A stretch of DNA of 64,000 bases from Lachnospiraceae bacterium P6B14 (GCA_000687695.1 JHWZ01000001.1:124001-188000), one strand, 5' to 3'. Positions 9,154 through 20,986 are shown, numbered from the stretch's first letter. A program made the numbers and translations. The notes: generated by a model from the letters alone, not told the origin.

Positions 9154-10503
9154 ATGAAACGATATTTGCTTGTGACGATCGTGCTTTTTGCCGCGATCGC
9201 GGTTATATACTATATGGCTACGTCCTGGAACGAGTCAAAAAGGGCCGAGGTGGCAGAGAAAACCACCGAGCAGCGTGACGTACTCGGGATGTCCTCATCA
9301 GGGCAGGCGGCATCAGCCTCCGCGGCGACTATAGAACCCGAAATGACACCCGAGGCGACGAGCGGATCCGCGGTGAGCCGGACAAGTCTCGAAAAAAAGA
9401 GCATCGACTACTCCGACCAGATCATAAAGGGCTGGACCGACAAGGTGATGGAGGATGCCACGGAGCTTCTGAAGAGCCAAACGAGCGCGCAGGATCTGAG
9501 CCTTTCATTCGAGAGCGTGACCTCGGACCTCGGAAACTTTTTGGATATCGAGGGCGCATCAGAACAGAAGCTTGATGAATACACAGAGGTCACCGTCACT
9601 CTTCGCTACGAAGGGAACGACGGCGCCACGATACGATATGTTTATGACAGTGCCGAAAAACTCGCGGGCATCTGGTTTGACAACACCCGACTTGCGGCGT
9701 CCGTTACCAAGGGCAGCCGCTACGAGGAGCAGGATATGAAGATCGGCCGCAACCCGTATGTCCTGGACGCAAAGCTCACTCTGCCTGTCGGTGATGCGGT
9801 GATCAATGAAAAAGAAAAACCGCCCGTAGTCATCCTCATCAGCGACAAGGATGATTCGGACATGGACGGAACACTCGGATACGCGAGGAACACTCCGCTG
9901 CGCGATGTAGCTCACGGACTGGCCCTGCACGGCATCGCATCCATCCGTTATAACAAACGCGCCAACCAGTATTCGGAAACAGCTTCCGCGGAAGCCGGCA
10001 TCAGGGAGTACCTCCTCAAGGACGCCTGGATGGCGATAGACTCGGCGAGCTACCTGAACAAGATCAACACCAGAGCCGTATTTATCATGGCCTGGGGAGA
10101 CGCGTGCGAATACCTCCCCGCCATCATAGAAAAGCGCAGCCGCAGGATAAGCGGCCTCATCATGGTCGGTGCCAAGCCGACAAAGCATGAGGATATGAGC
10201 TATATGGACGAGGATACAAAAACGGAAAGTGACGCGAAGTATTTTGTATCGAAAAACAATACCATTCCCCTTCTCTTTTTGCAGGGAGATAAGGATTTTG
10301 AAACACCGTTAAAGTTCTTTGAAAAATGGCAAGCACTTCTGACCGGACGCGCTCATACCGCATACCATCAGTACAAGTCACTCGGACACTATCTCTTCCC
10401 GGGTTCAAAGGATCCGAGTGCGAAGGATTACGATGTGAAGCAAACCGTGAGTTCTGCCGTTATGACCGACGTCGCAACGTGGTGTGTAAACAACGTGGAA
10501 TAG
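9154..10503 (+). CDS. Membrane-anchored alpha/beta-hydrolase-like protein lacking the catalytic Ser
   Basis: 449 residues: an uncleaved-looking N-terminal membrane anchor (about 4-23), a Ser/Ala/Thr-rich linker, a DUF3887-like domain (about 85-178) and an alpha/beta-hydrolase fold (about 200-449) facing outside. The family landmarks IRYNKRA (about 264), LFLQGDKDFETP (D379/D381) and LGHYLFPG (H412) are in place. However, the nucleophile elbow that should read G-H-S-x-G is A-W-G-D-A (313-317), and the oxyanion HGSG is ISDK (about 229). The enzyme is therefore probably inactive as a Ser hydrolase and may bind a ligand instead. It stands alone on the plus strand. Confidence 0.75.
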   Translation: MKRYLLVTIVLFAAIAVIYYMATSWNESKRAEVAEKTTEQRDVLGMSSSGQAASASAATIEPEMTPEATSGSAVSRTSLEKKSIDYSDQIIKGWTDKVMEDATELLKSQTSAQDLSLSFESVTSDLGNFLDIEGASEQKLDEYTEVTVTLRYEGNDGATIRYVYDSAEKLAGIWFDNTRLAASVTKGSRYEEQDMKIGRNPYVLDAKLTLPVGDAVINEKEKPPVVILISDKDDSDMDGTLGYARNTPLRDVAHGLALHGIASIRYNKRANQYSETASAEAGIREYLLKDAWMAIDSASYLNKINTRAVFIMAWGDACEYLPAIIEKRSRRISGLIMVGAKPTKHEDMSYMDEDTKTESDAKYFVSKNNTIPLLFLQGDKDFETPLKFFEKWQALLTGRAHTAYHQYKSLGHYLFPGSKDPSAKDYDVKQTVSSAVMTDVATWCVNNVE

Positions 10504-10540
10504 CCTCTTCGCGGGTTATTTCCGCTGAATATAATTCTTC

Positions 10541-10569
10541 TTGACAGTCGTCTCATTGTGTATTATAAT
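10541..10569 (+). promoter_or_regulatory. Consensus sigma-A promoter of acidic protein gene
   Basis: TTGACA (10541-10546), a 17-nt spacer and TATAAT (10564-10569), a perfect match to the housekeeping consensus. With the AAGGAGG ribosome site it predicts strong constitutive expression. Confidence 0.9.
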
Positions 10570-10619
10570 GAGGTTTGGTACAAGATGTTGGGTTTTTGCG
10601 ATGCTAAGGAGGCGCTTTC

Positions 10620-11198
10620 ATGGATGCACAGACAGCTATGGATCTGTTTTCGAAAGAGCTCCTGGCTTACGATACCCACGTCGGTATTCCTAACGATTTC
10701 TATTACAATCTTCCGTACATAAGAAACTACGAACTTACCAAATCAATCCCCATTGCTAACGTAAGCGGGAATATCATTAAATTCTATCAGTACCGTGTTG
10801 AAAAACCGGTAGTGATCTTTACCGACATCGTTGACACCACAACGGAGGATCTCGCAGAAGAAAACTATGACGAGTCATTCGACGATGAATCCGAAGGCAG
10901 TCTCGCAGACCGCTTCTATGATGAGGACGGAAACCTACGTGAAGACCTCACGGAAGAGGAGATGGCTGCTCTTCTGACAGCGGACACATCCTCAGACGAG
11001 GATGCAGAGACATCCGATGAAGCAGAATCCGCGGAAGCGTACGATGACGAAGGCTATGACGATTCCTACGATGACGAGGAAGTCTATGAAAAGACGCCTG
11101 CATCAGCGACGTCCTCCGATGAATACGACGATGATGAGGTCTATGATAAAGCGCCAACAGGCGCATCCGCTGAAGCATGGGACGCGCCTGAGTTCTAA
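10620..11198 (+). CDS. Acidic hypothetical protein
   Basis: I do not recognise a family. The 192-residue protein has a folded-looking N-terminal part (about 1-75, with NDFYYNLPYIRNYELTKSIP and an IIKFYQYR strand) and a long low-complexity tail rich in Asp, Glu, Ser and Tyr (about 78-185). The tail contains repeated motifs such as YDDEEVYEKTP and YDDDEVYDKAP. There is no signal peptide or membrane segment. Start choice is firm: AAGGAGG lies 7 nt upstream and a perfect consensus promoter precedes it. The strong expression signals suggest an abundant cytoplasmic protein. It converges on dnaJ with only 22 nt between. Confidence 0.8.
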   Translation: MDAQTAMDLFSKELLAYDTHVGIPNDFYYNLPYIRNYELTKSIPIANVSGNIIKFYQYRVEKPVVIFTDIVDTTTEDLAEENYDESFDDESEGSLADRFYDEDGNLREDLTEEEMAALLTADTSSDEDAETSDEAESAEAYDDEGYDDSYDDEEVYEKTPASATSSDEYDDDEVYDKAPTGASAEAWDAPEF

Positions 11199-11220
11199 AT
11201 ACCATTGATCAATATTATTC

Positions 11221-12330
11221 TTATTTTTTCTTACCCTTTTTACTGTTAAGTGTTTCCTCAAACTGCTCAAGAAGTGCCTTTTGCTCTTTATTAAGACTTG
11301 TCGGCACATCTACGATAACATCTACGTAATGATTACCTCTTACATTACTGTTTCTGAGCGTCGGAACACCCTTTCCGCGCAGTCTGATACGTGTACCCGA
11401 CTGTGTTCCCGGTTTAACGTTATAAGCAACCTCTCCGTCGATGGTAGGGATGATAACCTCTCCACCGAGAGCGGCTCTCGGGAAACTGATGTGATGCAAA
11501 GAGTAGATATCTATATCATGTCTCTCAAAATCAGGATGACGATCTACATATACCTCAACCAGGAGGTCTCCTCTGGCTCCGCCGTTCTTTCCGGGCTCAC
11601 CCTTGCCGCGAAGTCTGACACTCTGGCCGTGATCGATACCGGCAGGAATCGTCACCGAGAGTTTCTCATGCTTCGTAACATAACCCGAGCCTTTACAGGT
11701 CGGACACTTGTCACGGATGATCTTTCCTGTTCCGGAGCATGCACGACACGGAGATACGTTCTGTACCATGCCAAAGAGAGACTGCTGGGTGTGTACCACC
11801 TGACCCGATCCGCCACACTGTCCGCATGTGACAGGCTGTGTTCCGGGCTTGCAGCCGTTTCCTCCGCACTTCTTGCACTCGGTCTTTGACGGTATCTCAA
11901 CCTCTTTTTCCGTTCCGAAGCACGCCTCGTTAAATGAGATGCGCACCTGAGTACGAAGATTGGCTCCGCGCTGAGGAGCGTTCGGATCAGCTGATCTGCG
12001 CGACCTGCCAAAGCCCCCTCCGAACAGATCACCAAAGATATCTCCGAAGCTTCCGAAGATATCATCCATATTCATGCTGAATCCGCCACCGCCGCCTGCA
12101 CCGTCAAAAGCAGCATGACCAAACTGATCATACTGTCTTCTCTTATCAGGATCACTCAGGACGGCATAGGCTTCGGAGGCCTCTTTGAATTTGGCCTCCG
12201 CTTCCTTGTCGCCCGGATTGGTATCCGGATGGTATTTTTTTGCAAGTGCGCGATACGCTTTCTTCAACGCAGCGTCGTCGGCATTTTTATCGACGCCGAG
12301 AACGTCATAATAATCGCGTTTGTCCGCCAT
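11221..12330 (-). CDS. dnaJ: Chaperone DnaJ
   Basis: Full-length 369-residue DnaJ. It has the J domain with HPD in [10 protein letters not shown] (about residue 34), a Gly/Phe-rich region (about 75-110), four CxxCxGxG zinc repeats (about 150-220, such as [24 protein letters not shown] and CPTCKGSG) and the C-terminal substrate-binding domains. It stimulates DnaK ATPase and delivers unfolded protein. It starts 3 nt after dnaK, and its ribosome site AGAGAGGTG lies inside the last codons of dnaK. Confidence 0.98.
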   Translation of the reverse strand: MADKRDYYDVLGVDKNADDAALKKAYRALAKKYHPDTNPGDKEAEAKFKEASEAYAVLSDPDKRRQYDQFGHAAFDGAGGGGGFSMNMDDIFGSFGDIFGDLFGGGFGRSRRSADPNAPQRGANLRTQVRISFNEACFGTEKEVEIPSKTECKKCGGNGCKPGTQPVTCGQCGGSGQVVHTQQSLFGMVQNVSPCRACSGTGKIIRDKCPTCKGSGYVTKHEKLSVTIPAGIDHGQSVRLRGKGEPGKNGGARGDLLVEVYVDRHPDFERHDIDIYSLHHISFPRAALGGEVIIPTIDGEVAYNVKPGTQSGTRIRLRGKGVPTLRNSNVRGNHYVDVIVDVPTSLNKEQKALLEQFEETLNSKKGKKK

Positions 12331-12333
12331 TTA

Positions 12334-14373
<2,040 letters not shown>

Positions 14374-15087
14374 CTAGTTTTTAACTTTAACCATACTATA
14401 CCTTACGACGGTGTCTTTGTACATGTAACCTTTTTGGAGTTCCTCGGTTATGAGATTAGTGTCGTCCGAGTCGTCTTCCTCGTGCATGACTGCCTGGTGA
14501 AGATTCGGATCGAACTCCTTGCCAACAGCCTCTATCGGCGTGACATTCATTTCGCTAAATGATGTCATCAGCTGTTTGTAGACTGCCTCGATGCCTTTTG
14601 CGAACGGCGTGTCTTTTTCGTCGTCCGTGAGACCTGCGAGGCCTCGTTCGAGGTTATCGACTACCGGTAAGATTTTTTCGACTACTGAGCGTGCACCCAT
14701 GTCGAATCTTGCTTCTTTTTCTTTCTCCGAGCGGTTTCGGAAGTTCTCAAACTCTGCGAGCTGCCTTAACCTGATTTCCTCAAGCTCCGCTATTTTTTCA
14801 TCGCGCGGGTCTTTTTTATCTTTTTTCTTTTTCCGCTTGTTTTTTGCGGATTTTTCATCGTCGCCAGACTCATCAGCATCGCTGCCATCCGTCTGATCCG
14901 GGTCTCCGGGCTTATCGTCTGAGACTCCATCTCCATTGGCATCACCTTGTCCTTTCTTAGTGGCCTTTTCGGATTCGACATCTTTTTCCGTCATATCCTC
15001 ATCGGTCACAGTGACGTCCTCTCCTGCTTGAACCTTTCTCTTGAGTTCCTCGGCCGTCATTACATCCGGCTCCTTTTTTTCACTCAT
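14374..15087 (-). CDS. grpE: Nucleotide exchange factor GrpE
   Basis: 237 residues. The first 100 or so are a charged, Lys/Asp/Glu-rich low-complexity extension, longer than in most GrpE proteins. They are followed by the coiled coil (about 105-150, containing LAEFENFRNRSEKE) and the C-terminal beta-wing domain with the NLHQAVMHEEDD signature (about 205). GrpE dimers release ADP from DnaK. The start is supported by GGAGATGG upstream. It lies 11 nt downstream of hrcA. Confidence 0.97.
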   Translation of the reverse strand: MSEKKEPDVMTAEELKRKVQAGEDVTVTDEDMTEKDVESEKATKKGQGDANGDGVSDDKPGDPDQTDGSDADESGDDEKSAKNKRKKKKDKKDPRDEKIAELEEIRLRQLAEFENFRNRSEKEKEARFDMGARSVVEKILPVVDNLERGLAGLTDDEKDTPFAKGIEAVYKQLMTSFSEMNVTPIEAVGKEFDPNLHQAVMHEEDDSDDTNLITEELQKGYMYKDTVVRYSMVKVKN

Positions 15088-15098
15088 TTTTCCATCTC

Positions 15099-16163
15099 CT
15101 ACTTTTTGCTCTTGTCAGGCAGCGCCTTGTCATTTTTCTTGAAAATATCATCCAACTGCTTCATGCAGTTTTCGAGAGTTCCGACGACCTTCTCATAGTC
15201 CATTCTTTTTGGTCCTACGATTCCGATCTTGCCGTATACACCCTCTTCTATCTGATAGGTGGCCGTGACCACCGAACAGTCTTTCATGCTTTCTATCGGT
15301 GACTCCTCGCCGATATAAACCTGGATGGCGTGCTCCTGTTTTTCATCAGGGCCGACATCGTTCGCCCACGCGGTGAGCATCTGTTTTTCCTCGAAAGTGG
15401 AGAGAAGTCCCTCCATCTTTTCCTTGTCGGTGAGCTCCGGATATTTAAGAATGTTTGTCGCTCCCGAGGTATATATCTCGGAATCGTCATCCGCCATCGT
15501 TGCTGCTATCGTATCGATGATCGATGTTGCGAGCTCCTCGTACTCACCCGCCTGACCACGAATCTTCTGTGCGAGCGCTATCGAGATCTCCGTGACATCA
15601 AGCCCGTTGAGCGCTGTGTTCAAAAGAAAGTTCAGCTGAGCGAGATCGTTTTCCGGGATATCCTGACTTGTCCGGATAAACTTGTTTATCACGTGATTGT
15701 TCTGCGTGACGATCAGTACCAGTATCTGATCCTCTCCGGTACGCGACAGCTGGATAAACTTGATCCTGCGATGCTCGAATCTCGGCTTCGTGACCATCGA
15801 GGTGTAGTTGGTGTTTTGCGCCAACAGCTTTGCGACCTGCTTTAAAAGGATATCGATCTTGTCCTCACGCTCGAGCATGATGCTCTGCATGTCGCCTATC
15901 TCTTTGTCCTTCGCCTTCAGGATCTCGTCTACGTACATCCTGTATGCCTTGTCGGAAGGGATGCGCCCTGCCGATGTGTGCGGCTGAAGTATGTAACCCA
16001 TCTCCTCGAGATCGGCCATCTCGTTTCGGATAGTCGCCGAGCTTAAGTTCAAATCGGTAAACTTCGATACCGTACGAGACCCAACCGGCTCACCTGTTTC
16101 CATATAAGTACGGATGATCGCCTCGAGAATCTTTTTCTTGCGATCGGTCAGCTCCATCTCCAT
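15099..16163 (-). CDS. hrcA: Heat-inducible transcription repressor HrcA
   Basis: 354 residues with an N-terminal winged helix (LTDRKKKILEAIIRTYMETG and SSATIRNEMADLEEMGY) followed by the GAF-like HrcA domain. HrcA binds CIRCE operators and represses chaperone operons until heat shock draws GroE away. It is the first gene of this operon and sits behind its own CIRCE, so it autoregulates. AAAGGA lies 9 nt before the ATG. Confidence 0.98.
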   Translation of the reverse strand: MEMELTDRKKKILEAIIRTYMETGEPVGSRTVSKFTDLNLSSATIRNEMADLEEMGYILQPHTSAGRIPSDKAYRMYVDEILKAKDKEIGDMQSIMLEREDKIDILLKQVAKLLAQNTNYTSMVTKPRFEHRRIKFIQLSRTGEDQILVLIVTQNNHVINKFIRTSQDIPENDLAQLNFLLNTALNGLDVTEISIALAQKIRGQAGEYEELATSIIDTIAATMADDDSEIYTSGATNILKYPELTDKEKMEGLLSTFEEKQMLTAWANDVGPDEKQEHAIQVYIGEESPIESMKDCSVVTATYQIEEGVYGKIGIVGPKRMDYEKVVGTLENCMKQLDDIFKKNDKALPDKSKK

Positions 16164-16189
16164 GCGCTAATCCTTTCTTTTTCGATTCG

Positions 16190-16216
16190 TTAGCACTCAC
16201 TTTCCTTGAGTGCTAA
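16190..16216 (-). promoter_or_regulatory. CIRCE operator (HrcA-binding)
   Basis: Perfect CIRCE: TTAGCACTC (16190-16198), nine bases, GAGTGCTAA (16208-16216). It starts 4 bases after the -10 box of the hrcA promoter and covers the expected transcription start. Confidence 0.98.
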
Positions 16217-16220
16217 TCAT

Positions 16221-16249
16221 ACTTTACCACCTATTATTCATATTGTCAA
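16221..16249 (-). promoter_or_regulatory. Sigma-A promoter of hrcA-grpE-dnaK-dnaJ
   Basis: Minus strand TTGACA (16244-16249), 17 nt, TAAAGT (16221-16226), directly upstream of CIRCE. Confidence 0.9.
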
Positions 16250-16259
16250 CACTTTTTTC

Positions 16260-16288
16260 TTTACAAAATTAAAAATCAACTATAAAAT
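16260..16288 (+). promoter_or_regulatory. Sigma-A-like promoter of FliK-like gene
   Basis: TTTACA (16260-16265), 17 nt, TAAAAT (16283-16288), back to back with the hrcA promoter. Confidence 0.6.
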
Positions 16289-16352
16289 GAAACTGTACAA
16301 CGTGTCGATATATTTATTACAAAAATGCCAAGAAACGGAGAAACATGAAGAT

Positions 16353-18299
16353 ATGGCGATAGCAGGAAGCAATATCATTCAGAATAACGGGAGCGGCCAG
16401 GGATCCGTCCCGCAGGCTACCCGTACGCGTACCTACCGTACGGGCAATACCACGTTGTCTCTCCGCGAGGGGCAGGTACTGAAGGGCGTTGTTTCCGATG
16501 TTCACGGTAACAAGATCACTCTGGATCTCGGTGAAGGAGCATCCTTTACCGGCGAGCTCGAGGACGCTTCGAATTATTCCATAGGCCAGAAGGCCGGCTT
16601 CCGCGTAGCAAGTCTCGAGGACAACAAGATCATACTTAAGGCATATGGAGATAACTATCTTCTCGGCATGGACGACACCGTCGATCAGGCTTTAGAGGAG
16701 GCCGGACTCCCAAAGACCGACAGAAACCTTGACATCGTCCAGTCGTTGCTTGAGAACGGTCGATCGATCTCGAAGGAAAGCATCATGAATGCCATCCGCC
16801 TCACATCGAAGTTTCCGTCAAACGGAGTCGATGCCGTCATAACGATGGACAGGCTCGGGATGAGTATGACCGAGGAATCCGTCAAGCAGTTCGAACAGTA
16901 CAAAAACGGTTCACACCAGCTTTTATATAAGATGGATTCTTTGACTGATTCCATCGGAGAGATGCTGACAAGCGTCGGCGAGAAAGTTCCGAGGCTTTCG
17001 GCGCAGGTCGGCTCGGAGCTGATCAGACTTGCACTCAGCACTGATCCTTCTTTGGAAGAGGCAACCCTAATCCACGAAAAGACTCTGCCCGGCGAGGCTG
17101 AGATCCCTACCTTCTTTGACGCGGAGGGAAAACCGGTTTCTACCGAAACGCTCTTAAAGCTTAACGGCGAGGAGATGACCCTCACCGATGCAGACGGAAA
17201 GCAGTTATCACTTCAGGACGCGCTCAAGTCACTGGCAAACGCGTCTCCCGAAATAGCATCACGGCTCGCGGAGATGAACCCCGAAGACTCATCCATACTT
17301 ACGGATGAGGAAGAAGCCATGGTAGCGGGAGCAGAGGAAAAAGCCTCCGAGCCTTCCGACCCCGGCACACTCTCACGTATGAAAAACCTCTTTAATAACC
17401 TTACAGACACTGCAGCAGGCGCGATCCGCCACGCGGTGGCACAGTCGGGAATGGCAGATGACTTCAGGACTCCGTTTATCCACGAGCAGGTCGGCTACTC
17501 TCTTTCACCCGAGGACAGAGAGGCCTTTTCAAATCTTTTGAAAGACTACCCTGTATCAGAAGAACTTAAAAGGGCTGTCGCAGATGGTACAGCCACAACA
17601 AGAGAGCTTCTCGGCGAGTTGCAGAAACAACTTCCGAAGTTGTCAGATGAATTATCAGGTAAACTTATTTCAGATAAAGGCTTTCAGACTCTCATCAAAT
17701 CACAATTCATGACGAACTGGACTCTCTCTCCGGAAGAAATGAAGGAAGAGGGCTCGATGAGAAAGATTTACGATAGGATGAATCAACAATTCGTAGCTTT
17801 GGAACATTTTTCAGAGACAACCCTCGGGAAAGACCTGTTTTCCGAGCTTTCGGGGACTGCAAAGGATATGAATCAGAACCTGGATTTCATGAAGGCTCTC
17901 AACGAGACTTTCCAATACATGCAGCTTCCGATCAAGCTTCAGAACCAGAATGCGCACGGTGATCTGTACGTCATGACACGTAAGGAAAACCTCAGAAAAA
18001 ACCCTAACAAGCTTAAGGCGGTTCTTCATTTGGAGATGGATCATCTGGGAACTCTCGATATACATATTACCCGTGAGAATACAGCGGTGACTGCCGCTTT
18101 CTATACAGACAGGCCGGATACCGAGGCACTGTTTTCCAAAAACATGGAGATGCTCAAAGACGCCATTAACGAGCAGGGATTCGCTTTTCAGGGCACGATG
18201 AACCCGAAAGAAAAAGATGTAGACATAGTAAAGGATTTCCTCGCATCGGAAGCTCCGGTGGGAGATATGAAGAGGTATTCATTTGATCTCAGAGCGTAA
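16353..18299 (+). CDS. FliK-like flagellar hook-length control protein
   Basis: 648 residues with the layout of a hook-length protein: a variable N-terminal and central region (here with a small beta-rich domain at about 35-105, then mostly helical), and a C-terminal domain (about 535-620) matching the Flg_hook fold, with LHLEMDHLGTLDIHI and LKDAINEQGFAFQ. FliK acts as a molecular ruler and export-specificity switch. The open frame starts at 16206 inside CIRCE, upstream of the promoter, so the ATG at 16353 (GGAG 12 nt before) is preferred. It is not in a flagellar operon here, which lowers certainty. Confidence 0.68.
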   Translation: MAIAGSNIIQNNGSGQGSVPQATRTRTYRTGNTTLSLREGQVLKGVVSDVHGNKITLDLGEGASFTGELEDASNYSIGQKAGFRVASLEDNKIILKAYGDNYLLGMDDTVDQALEEAGLPKTDRNLDIVQSLLENGRSISKESIMNAIRLTSKFPSNGVDAVITMDRLGMSMTEESVKQFEQYKNGSHQLLYKMDSLTDSIGEMLTSVGEKVPRLSAQVGSELIRLALSTDPSLEEATLIHEKTLPGEAEIPTFFDAEGKPVSTETLLKLNGEEMTLTDADGKQLSLQDALKSLANASPEIASRLAEMNPEDSSILTDEEEAMVAGAEEKASEPSDPGTLSRMKNLFNNLTDTAAGAIRHAVAQSGMADDFRTPFIHEQVGYSLSPEDREAFSNLLKDYPVSEELKRAVADGTATTRELLGELQKQLPKLSDELSGKLISDKGFQTLIKSQFMTNWTLSPEEMKEEGSMRKIYDRMNQQFVALEHFSETTLGKDLFSELSGTAKDMNQNLDFMKALNETFQYMQLPIKLQNQNAHGDLYVMTRKENLRKNPNKLKAVLHLEMDHLGTLDIHITRENTAVTAAFYTDRPDTEALFSKNMEMLKDAINEQGFAFQGTMNPKEKDVDIVKDFLASEAPVGDMKRYSFDLRA

Positions 18300-19374
18300 A
18301 AAAGAACTCACTCAAACAAACAGACTCGACTATATGGATGCCGTTCGAGGATTCGGCATGATCCTGGTCATGCTGGTACATATCACCCGCTCACCGAGTT
18401 TTTTGGAATGCTTTATAACTTCCATGATCATCCCCCTCTTTTTCATCGCTTCCGGTTTTCTGACCGCACATATCGGGGGATTCTCCAAACGCAAACCTTT
18501 AAAGTATACCATAAGCCTGACCAAGCAGCTTTTCATCCCTTACTTTTGCTTCAGCTTTATAGGTCTTCTTATTCGTTTTGTTTATAATCTCTGTGCTCAC
18601 AAAGATCAATGGGAACTCCTTTACAAAGAGATAAAAAAGACCTTATCTTTAGTCGGTGTCGCAGCGCTGTGGTTCATCCCCGTATTTTTCTTCGGAAAGC
18701 TTGTCTTTTTCTTCCTAATGCGCTCACACATTATTCTCAGGATAGCATTCTTGATCATAACCCCTTTTGTGTTTTACGGGTTCGGTATTCTGGACACATC
18801 ATATTCAGGCATGTACGGAAAAGGCTTTTGGGGCATATTCCTCAGATCCGCGATACGCATCCCGTCAGTTTCGCTTCTCGCAGCATGGTTTATGATCTTG
18901 GGCTATATCGCATACAATCTTTATAAGAGGATCCCTGATAATGCGATCAGGCTCGCCGTCGGGGTACTATTCTCTGCTTTGACCGTGTGGCTGTGCCGGC
19001 TTAACGGAGCCGTACATTTGCGGCAGACCGACGCAGGTCGTTATCCGATCCTGTTTTATATCACTGCTCTCATCGGTTCATTTGGCGTGATACTTATCAT
19101 CGATTGGCTTTATAAACATATCCCGCTCGGACTCCTCAGATACTTAGGGATCAATTCCATAACGATACTGTGTACAAACTCGCTGTTTTTGCTTAACAAT
19201 CTCGCCCGCTCAATATGGAAGCTTATAGTACACCGGATACCGAGTCCTTCTTCTCCCGCATACACGCTTCACTGTCTGGCGATACTTGTTATATTTATCA
19301 TTTTAGAGATCCCGATAATAGTGATCATAAACCAGGCTAAACGTCTCTACAATAAGCATAAAAAGAGCCCCTAG
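18283..19374 (+). CDS. Acyltransferase family 3 membrane protein
   Basis: 363 residues with about ten membrane segments. The N-terminal LDYMDAVRGFGMILVMLVHI carries the family 3 signature (Asp-x-x-Arg-Gly, and the active-site His 12 residues on). These enzymes O-acetylate or otherwise acylate surface polysaccharides or sugars. The start is a TTG overlapping the end of the FliK-like gene by 17 nt, with AGAGG upstream. An ATG at 18333 would cut off the conserved Arg/Asp segment less plausibly. The stop codon lies inside the terminator stem. Confidence 0.85.
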   Translation: MISERKKELTQTNRLDYMDAVRGFGMILVMLVHITRSPSFLECFITSMIIPLFFIASGFLTAHIGGFSKRKPLKYTISLTKQLFIPYFCFSFIGLLIRFVYNLCAHKDQWELLYKEIKKTLSLVGVAALWFIPVFFFGKLVFFFLMRSHIILRIAFLIITPFVFYGFGILDTSYSGMYGKGFWGIFLRSAIRIPSVSLLAAWFMILGYIAYNLYKRIPDNAIRLAVGVLFSALTVWLCRLNGAVHLRQTDAGRYPILFYITALIGSFGVILIIDWLYKHIPLGLLRYLGINSITILCTNSLFLLNNLARSIWKLIVHRIPSPSSPAYTLHCLAILVIFIILEIPIIVIINQAKRLYNKHKKSP

Positions 19375-19402
19375 GTATGCATCACATACTTATGGGCTCT
19401 TT
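19362..19402. terminator. Bidirectional intrinsic terminator
   Basis: AAAGAGCCC (19362-19370) pairs with GGGCTCTTT (19394-19402), with a smaller GTATG/CATAC stem inside. T-rich flanks occur on both sides. It ends the plus-strand acyltransferase and the minus-strand rny transcripts. Confidence 0.9.
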
Positions 19403-19429
19403 ATAATGCAGTATCATTCTGCTAATGCG

Positions 19430-20986
19430 TTACTTAGCGTAGTCTATCACCCTTGATTCACGGATGATATTTACCTTGATAGTTCCCGGGTACTGGAGCT
19501 CGTCCTGAATCCTCTTTGACATGTCTCTGGCCATGATAACCATTTCGTCATCAGATACCTGATCCGGCTCCACGATCACTCGAACTTCTCTACCTGCCTG
19601 AATTGCAAAAGATTTATCAACGCCCTTGAAGCTGTTGGCAACATCTTCAAGCTGCTTGAGACGGTTGGTATAAGTCTCCATCGTCTCTCTGCGCGCTCCC
19701 GGTCTCGCTGCCGAGATCGCATCCGCCGCCTGTACCAGTACGGCGATCATACTTTCAGCCTCCACGTCTCCGTGGTGAGCCTCAACCGCATTTACGATAA
19801 GCGGTGTCTCTTTGTACTTGCGACACAGATCCGCACCAATCTGTACGTGAGTTCCCTCCATCTCCTGATCGACGGATTTACCGATATCATGGAGAAGTCC
19901 GGCACGCTTAGCCGTGCGCACATCCGCGCCGACCTCCGCAGCCAAAAGCCCACACAGATGAGCTACCTCGATCGAGTGCTTCAAAGCATTCTGACCGAAG
20001 CTGGTACGATACTTCATGCGACCGAGCAGACGCACGAGTTCCGGATGGATTCCGTGCACGCCGACCTCGAGCGTCGCTGCTTCACCCTCCTCACGGATGA
20101 TGGTTTCAACTTCCTTCTGTGCCTTTTCAACCATCTCCTCGATACGAGCCGGATGGATACGTCCATCGATGATCAGCTTCTCAAGAGCGATCCTCGCAAC
20201 CTCACGCCTTACCGGATCAAATCCCGAAAGGATAACTGCCTCAGGCGTATCATCGATGATAAGATCGATACCTGTCAGATTCTCAAGGGTTCTGATATTA
20301 CGTCCCTCTCGACCGATAATCCTTCCCTTCATCTCATCGCCCGGCAGAGGCACAACGGAAATGGAAGTTTCCGATACATGATCTGCAGCGCAGCGCTGGA
20401 TCGCGGAGACGATGTATTCTTTCGCCTTTTTGTCCGCTTCCTCCTTTGCCTGACGCTCCATGTCTTTGATCATTACCGCGGTTTCATGTTTTACATCTTC
20501 TTCAACTTGCTTTAATAAATACTCTTTTGCTTGTTCAGAGGTGAGACCGGAAATCTTCTCAAGCTCGCGCATATGGCTCTGACGGAGTTCTTCAAGTTTT
20601 TCTTTCTCCTTTTCAAAGCTCTTCTCACGCTGCTGCTGTGAGCGTTCCCGTTTCTCGAGTGCATCCGTTTTCTTGTCAAGGGTTTCTTCCTTGCTCAGTA
20701 CGCGCTTTTCGTATTCCTGAATCTCTGCTCTTCGCTCCTTGACCTCCTGATCGAGATCATTCTTGACCTTGAGGTTTTCCTCCTTAGCTTCCAGCAGGGC
20801 TTCTCGTTTCTTGTTTTCGGCGGTCTTCAGCGCTTCATCAATGATCTCCCTTGCCTTTTCTTCAGCATTTCCGATCTTTGCGTCGTTCAGACGATTCTGA
20901 TAACTCATACCACCCTTACGTCCGATCAAAAATGCGACGACAATGAGGATCACAGCGACGCCACCCACCACAACATTAAGTAGCAC
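19430..20986 (-). CDS. rny: Ribonuclease Y
   Basis: 518 residues: N-terminal membrane helix (about 3-22), a long charged coiled coil (about 30-200), a KH domain with [13 protein letters not shown] (about 222) and an HD domain with [10 protein letters not shown] (about 365). It is the membrane-bound endonuclease that starts mRNA decay in Firmicutes. The start is GTG with GGAGGTG upstream. It has its own promoter and a bidirectional terminator behind it. Confidence 0.98.
   Translation of the reverse strand: MLLNVVVGGVAVILIVVAFLIGRKGGMSYQNRLNDAKIGNAEEKAREIIDEALKTAENKKREALLEAKEENLKVKNDLDQEVKERRAEIQEYEKRVLSKEETLDKKTDALEKRERSQQQREKSFEKEKEKLEELRQSHMRELEKISGLTSEQAKEYLLKQVEEDVKHETAVMIKDMERQAKEEADKKAKEYIVSAIQRCAADHVSETSISVVPLPGDEMKGRIIGREGRNIRTLENLTGIDLIIDDTPEAVILSGFDPVRREVARIALEKLIIDGRIHPARIEEMVEKAQKEVETIIREEGEAATLEVGVHGIHPELVRLLGRMKYRTSFGQNALKHSIEVAHLCGLLAAEVGADVRTAKRAGLLHDIGKSVDQEMEGTHVQIGADLCRKYKETPLIVNAVEAHHGDVEAESMIAVLVQAADAISAARPGARRETMETYTNRLKQLEDVANSFKGVDKSFAIQAGREVRVIVEPDQVSDDEMVIMARDMSKRIQDELQYPGTIKVNIIRESRVIDYAK

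Noticed and set aside
9559-10188. 209-codon minus-strand frame across the hydrolase-like gene
   Set aside because: Antisense frame due to biased codon use in the real gene; no ribosome site or promoter.
16283-16311. Sigma-28 flagellar promoter in front of the FliK-like gene
   Set aside because: TAAA and a CGATA-like box are present, but the spacing is 17 instead of 15 and only six of eight -10 bases match. The sigma-A boxes fit better.
16206-16352. N-terminal extension of the FliK-like frame (start at 16206)
   Set aside because: The start lies inside CIRCE and upstream of the plus-strand promoter, so it cannot be translated from that transcript. No ribosome site.
19772-20515. 247-codon plus-strand frame across rny
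   Set aside because: Antisense shadow of conserved rny coding sequence.
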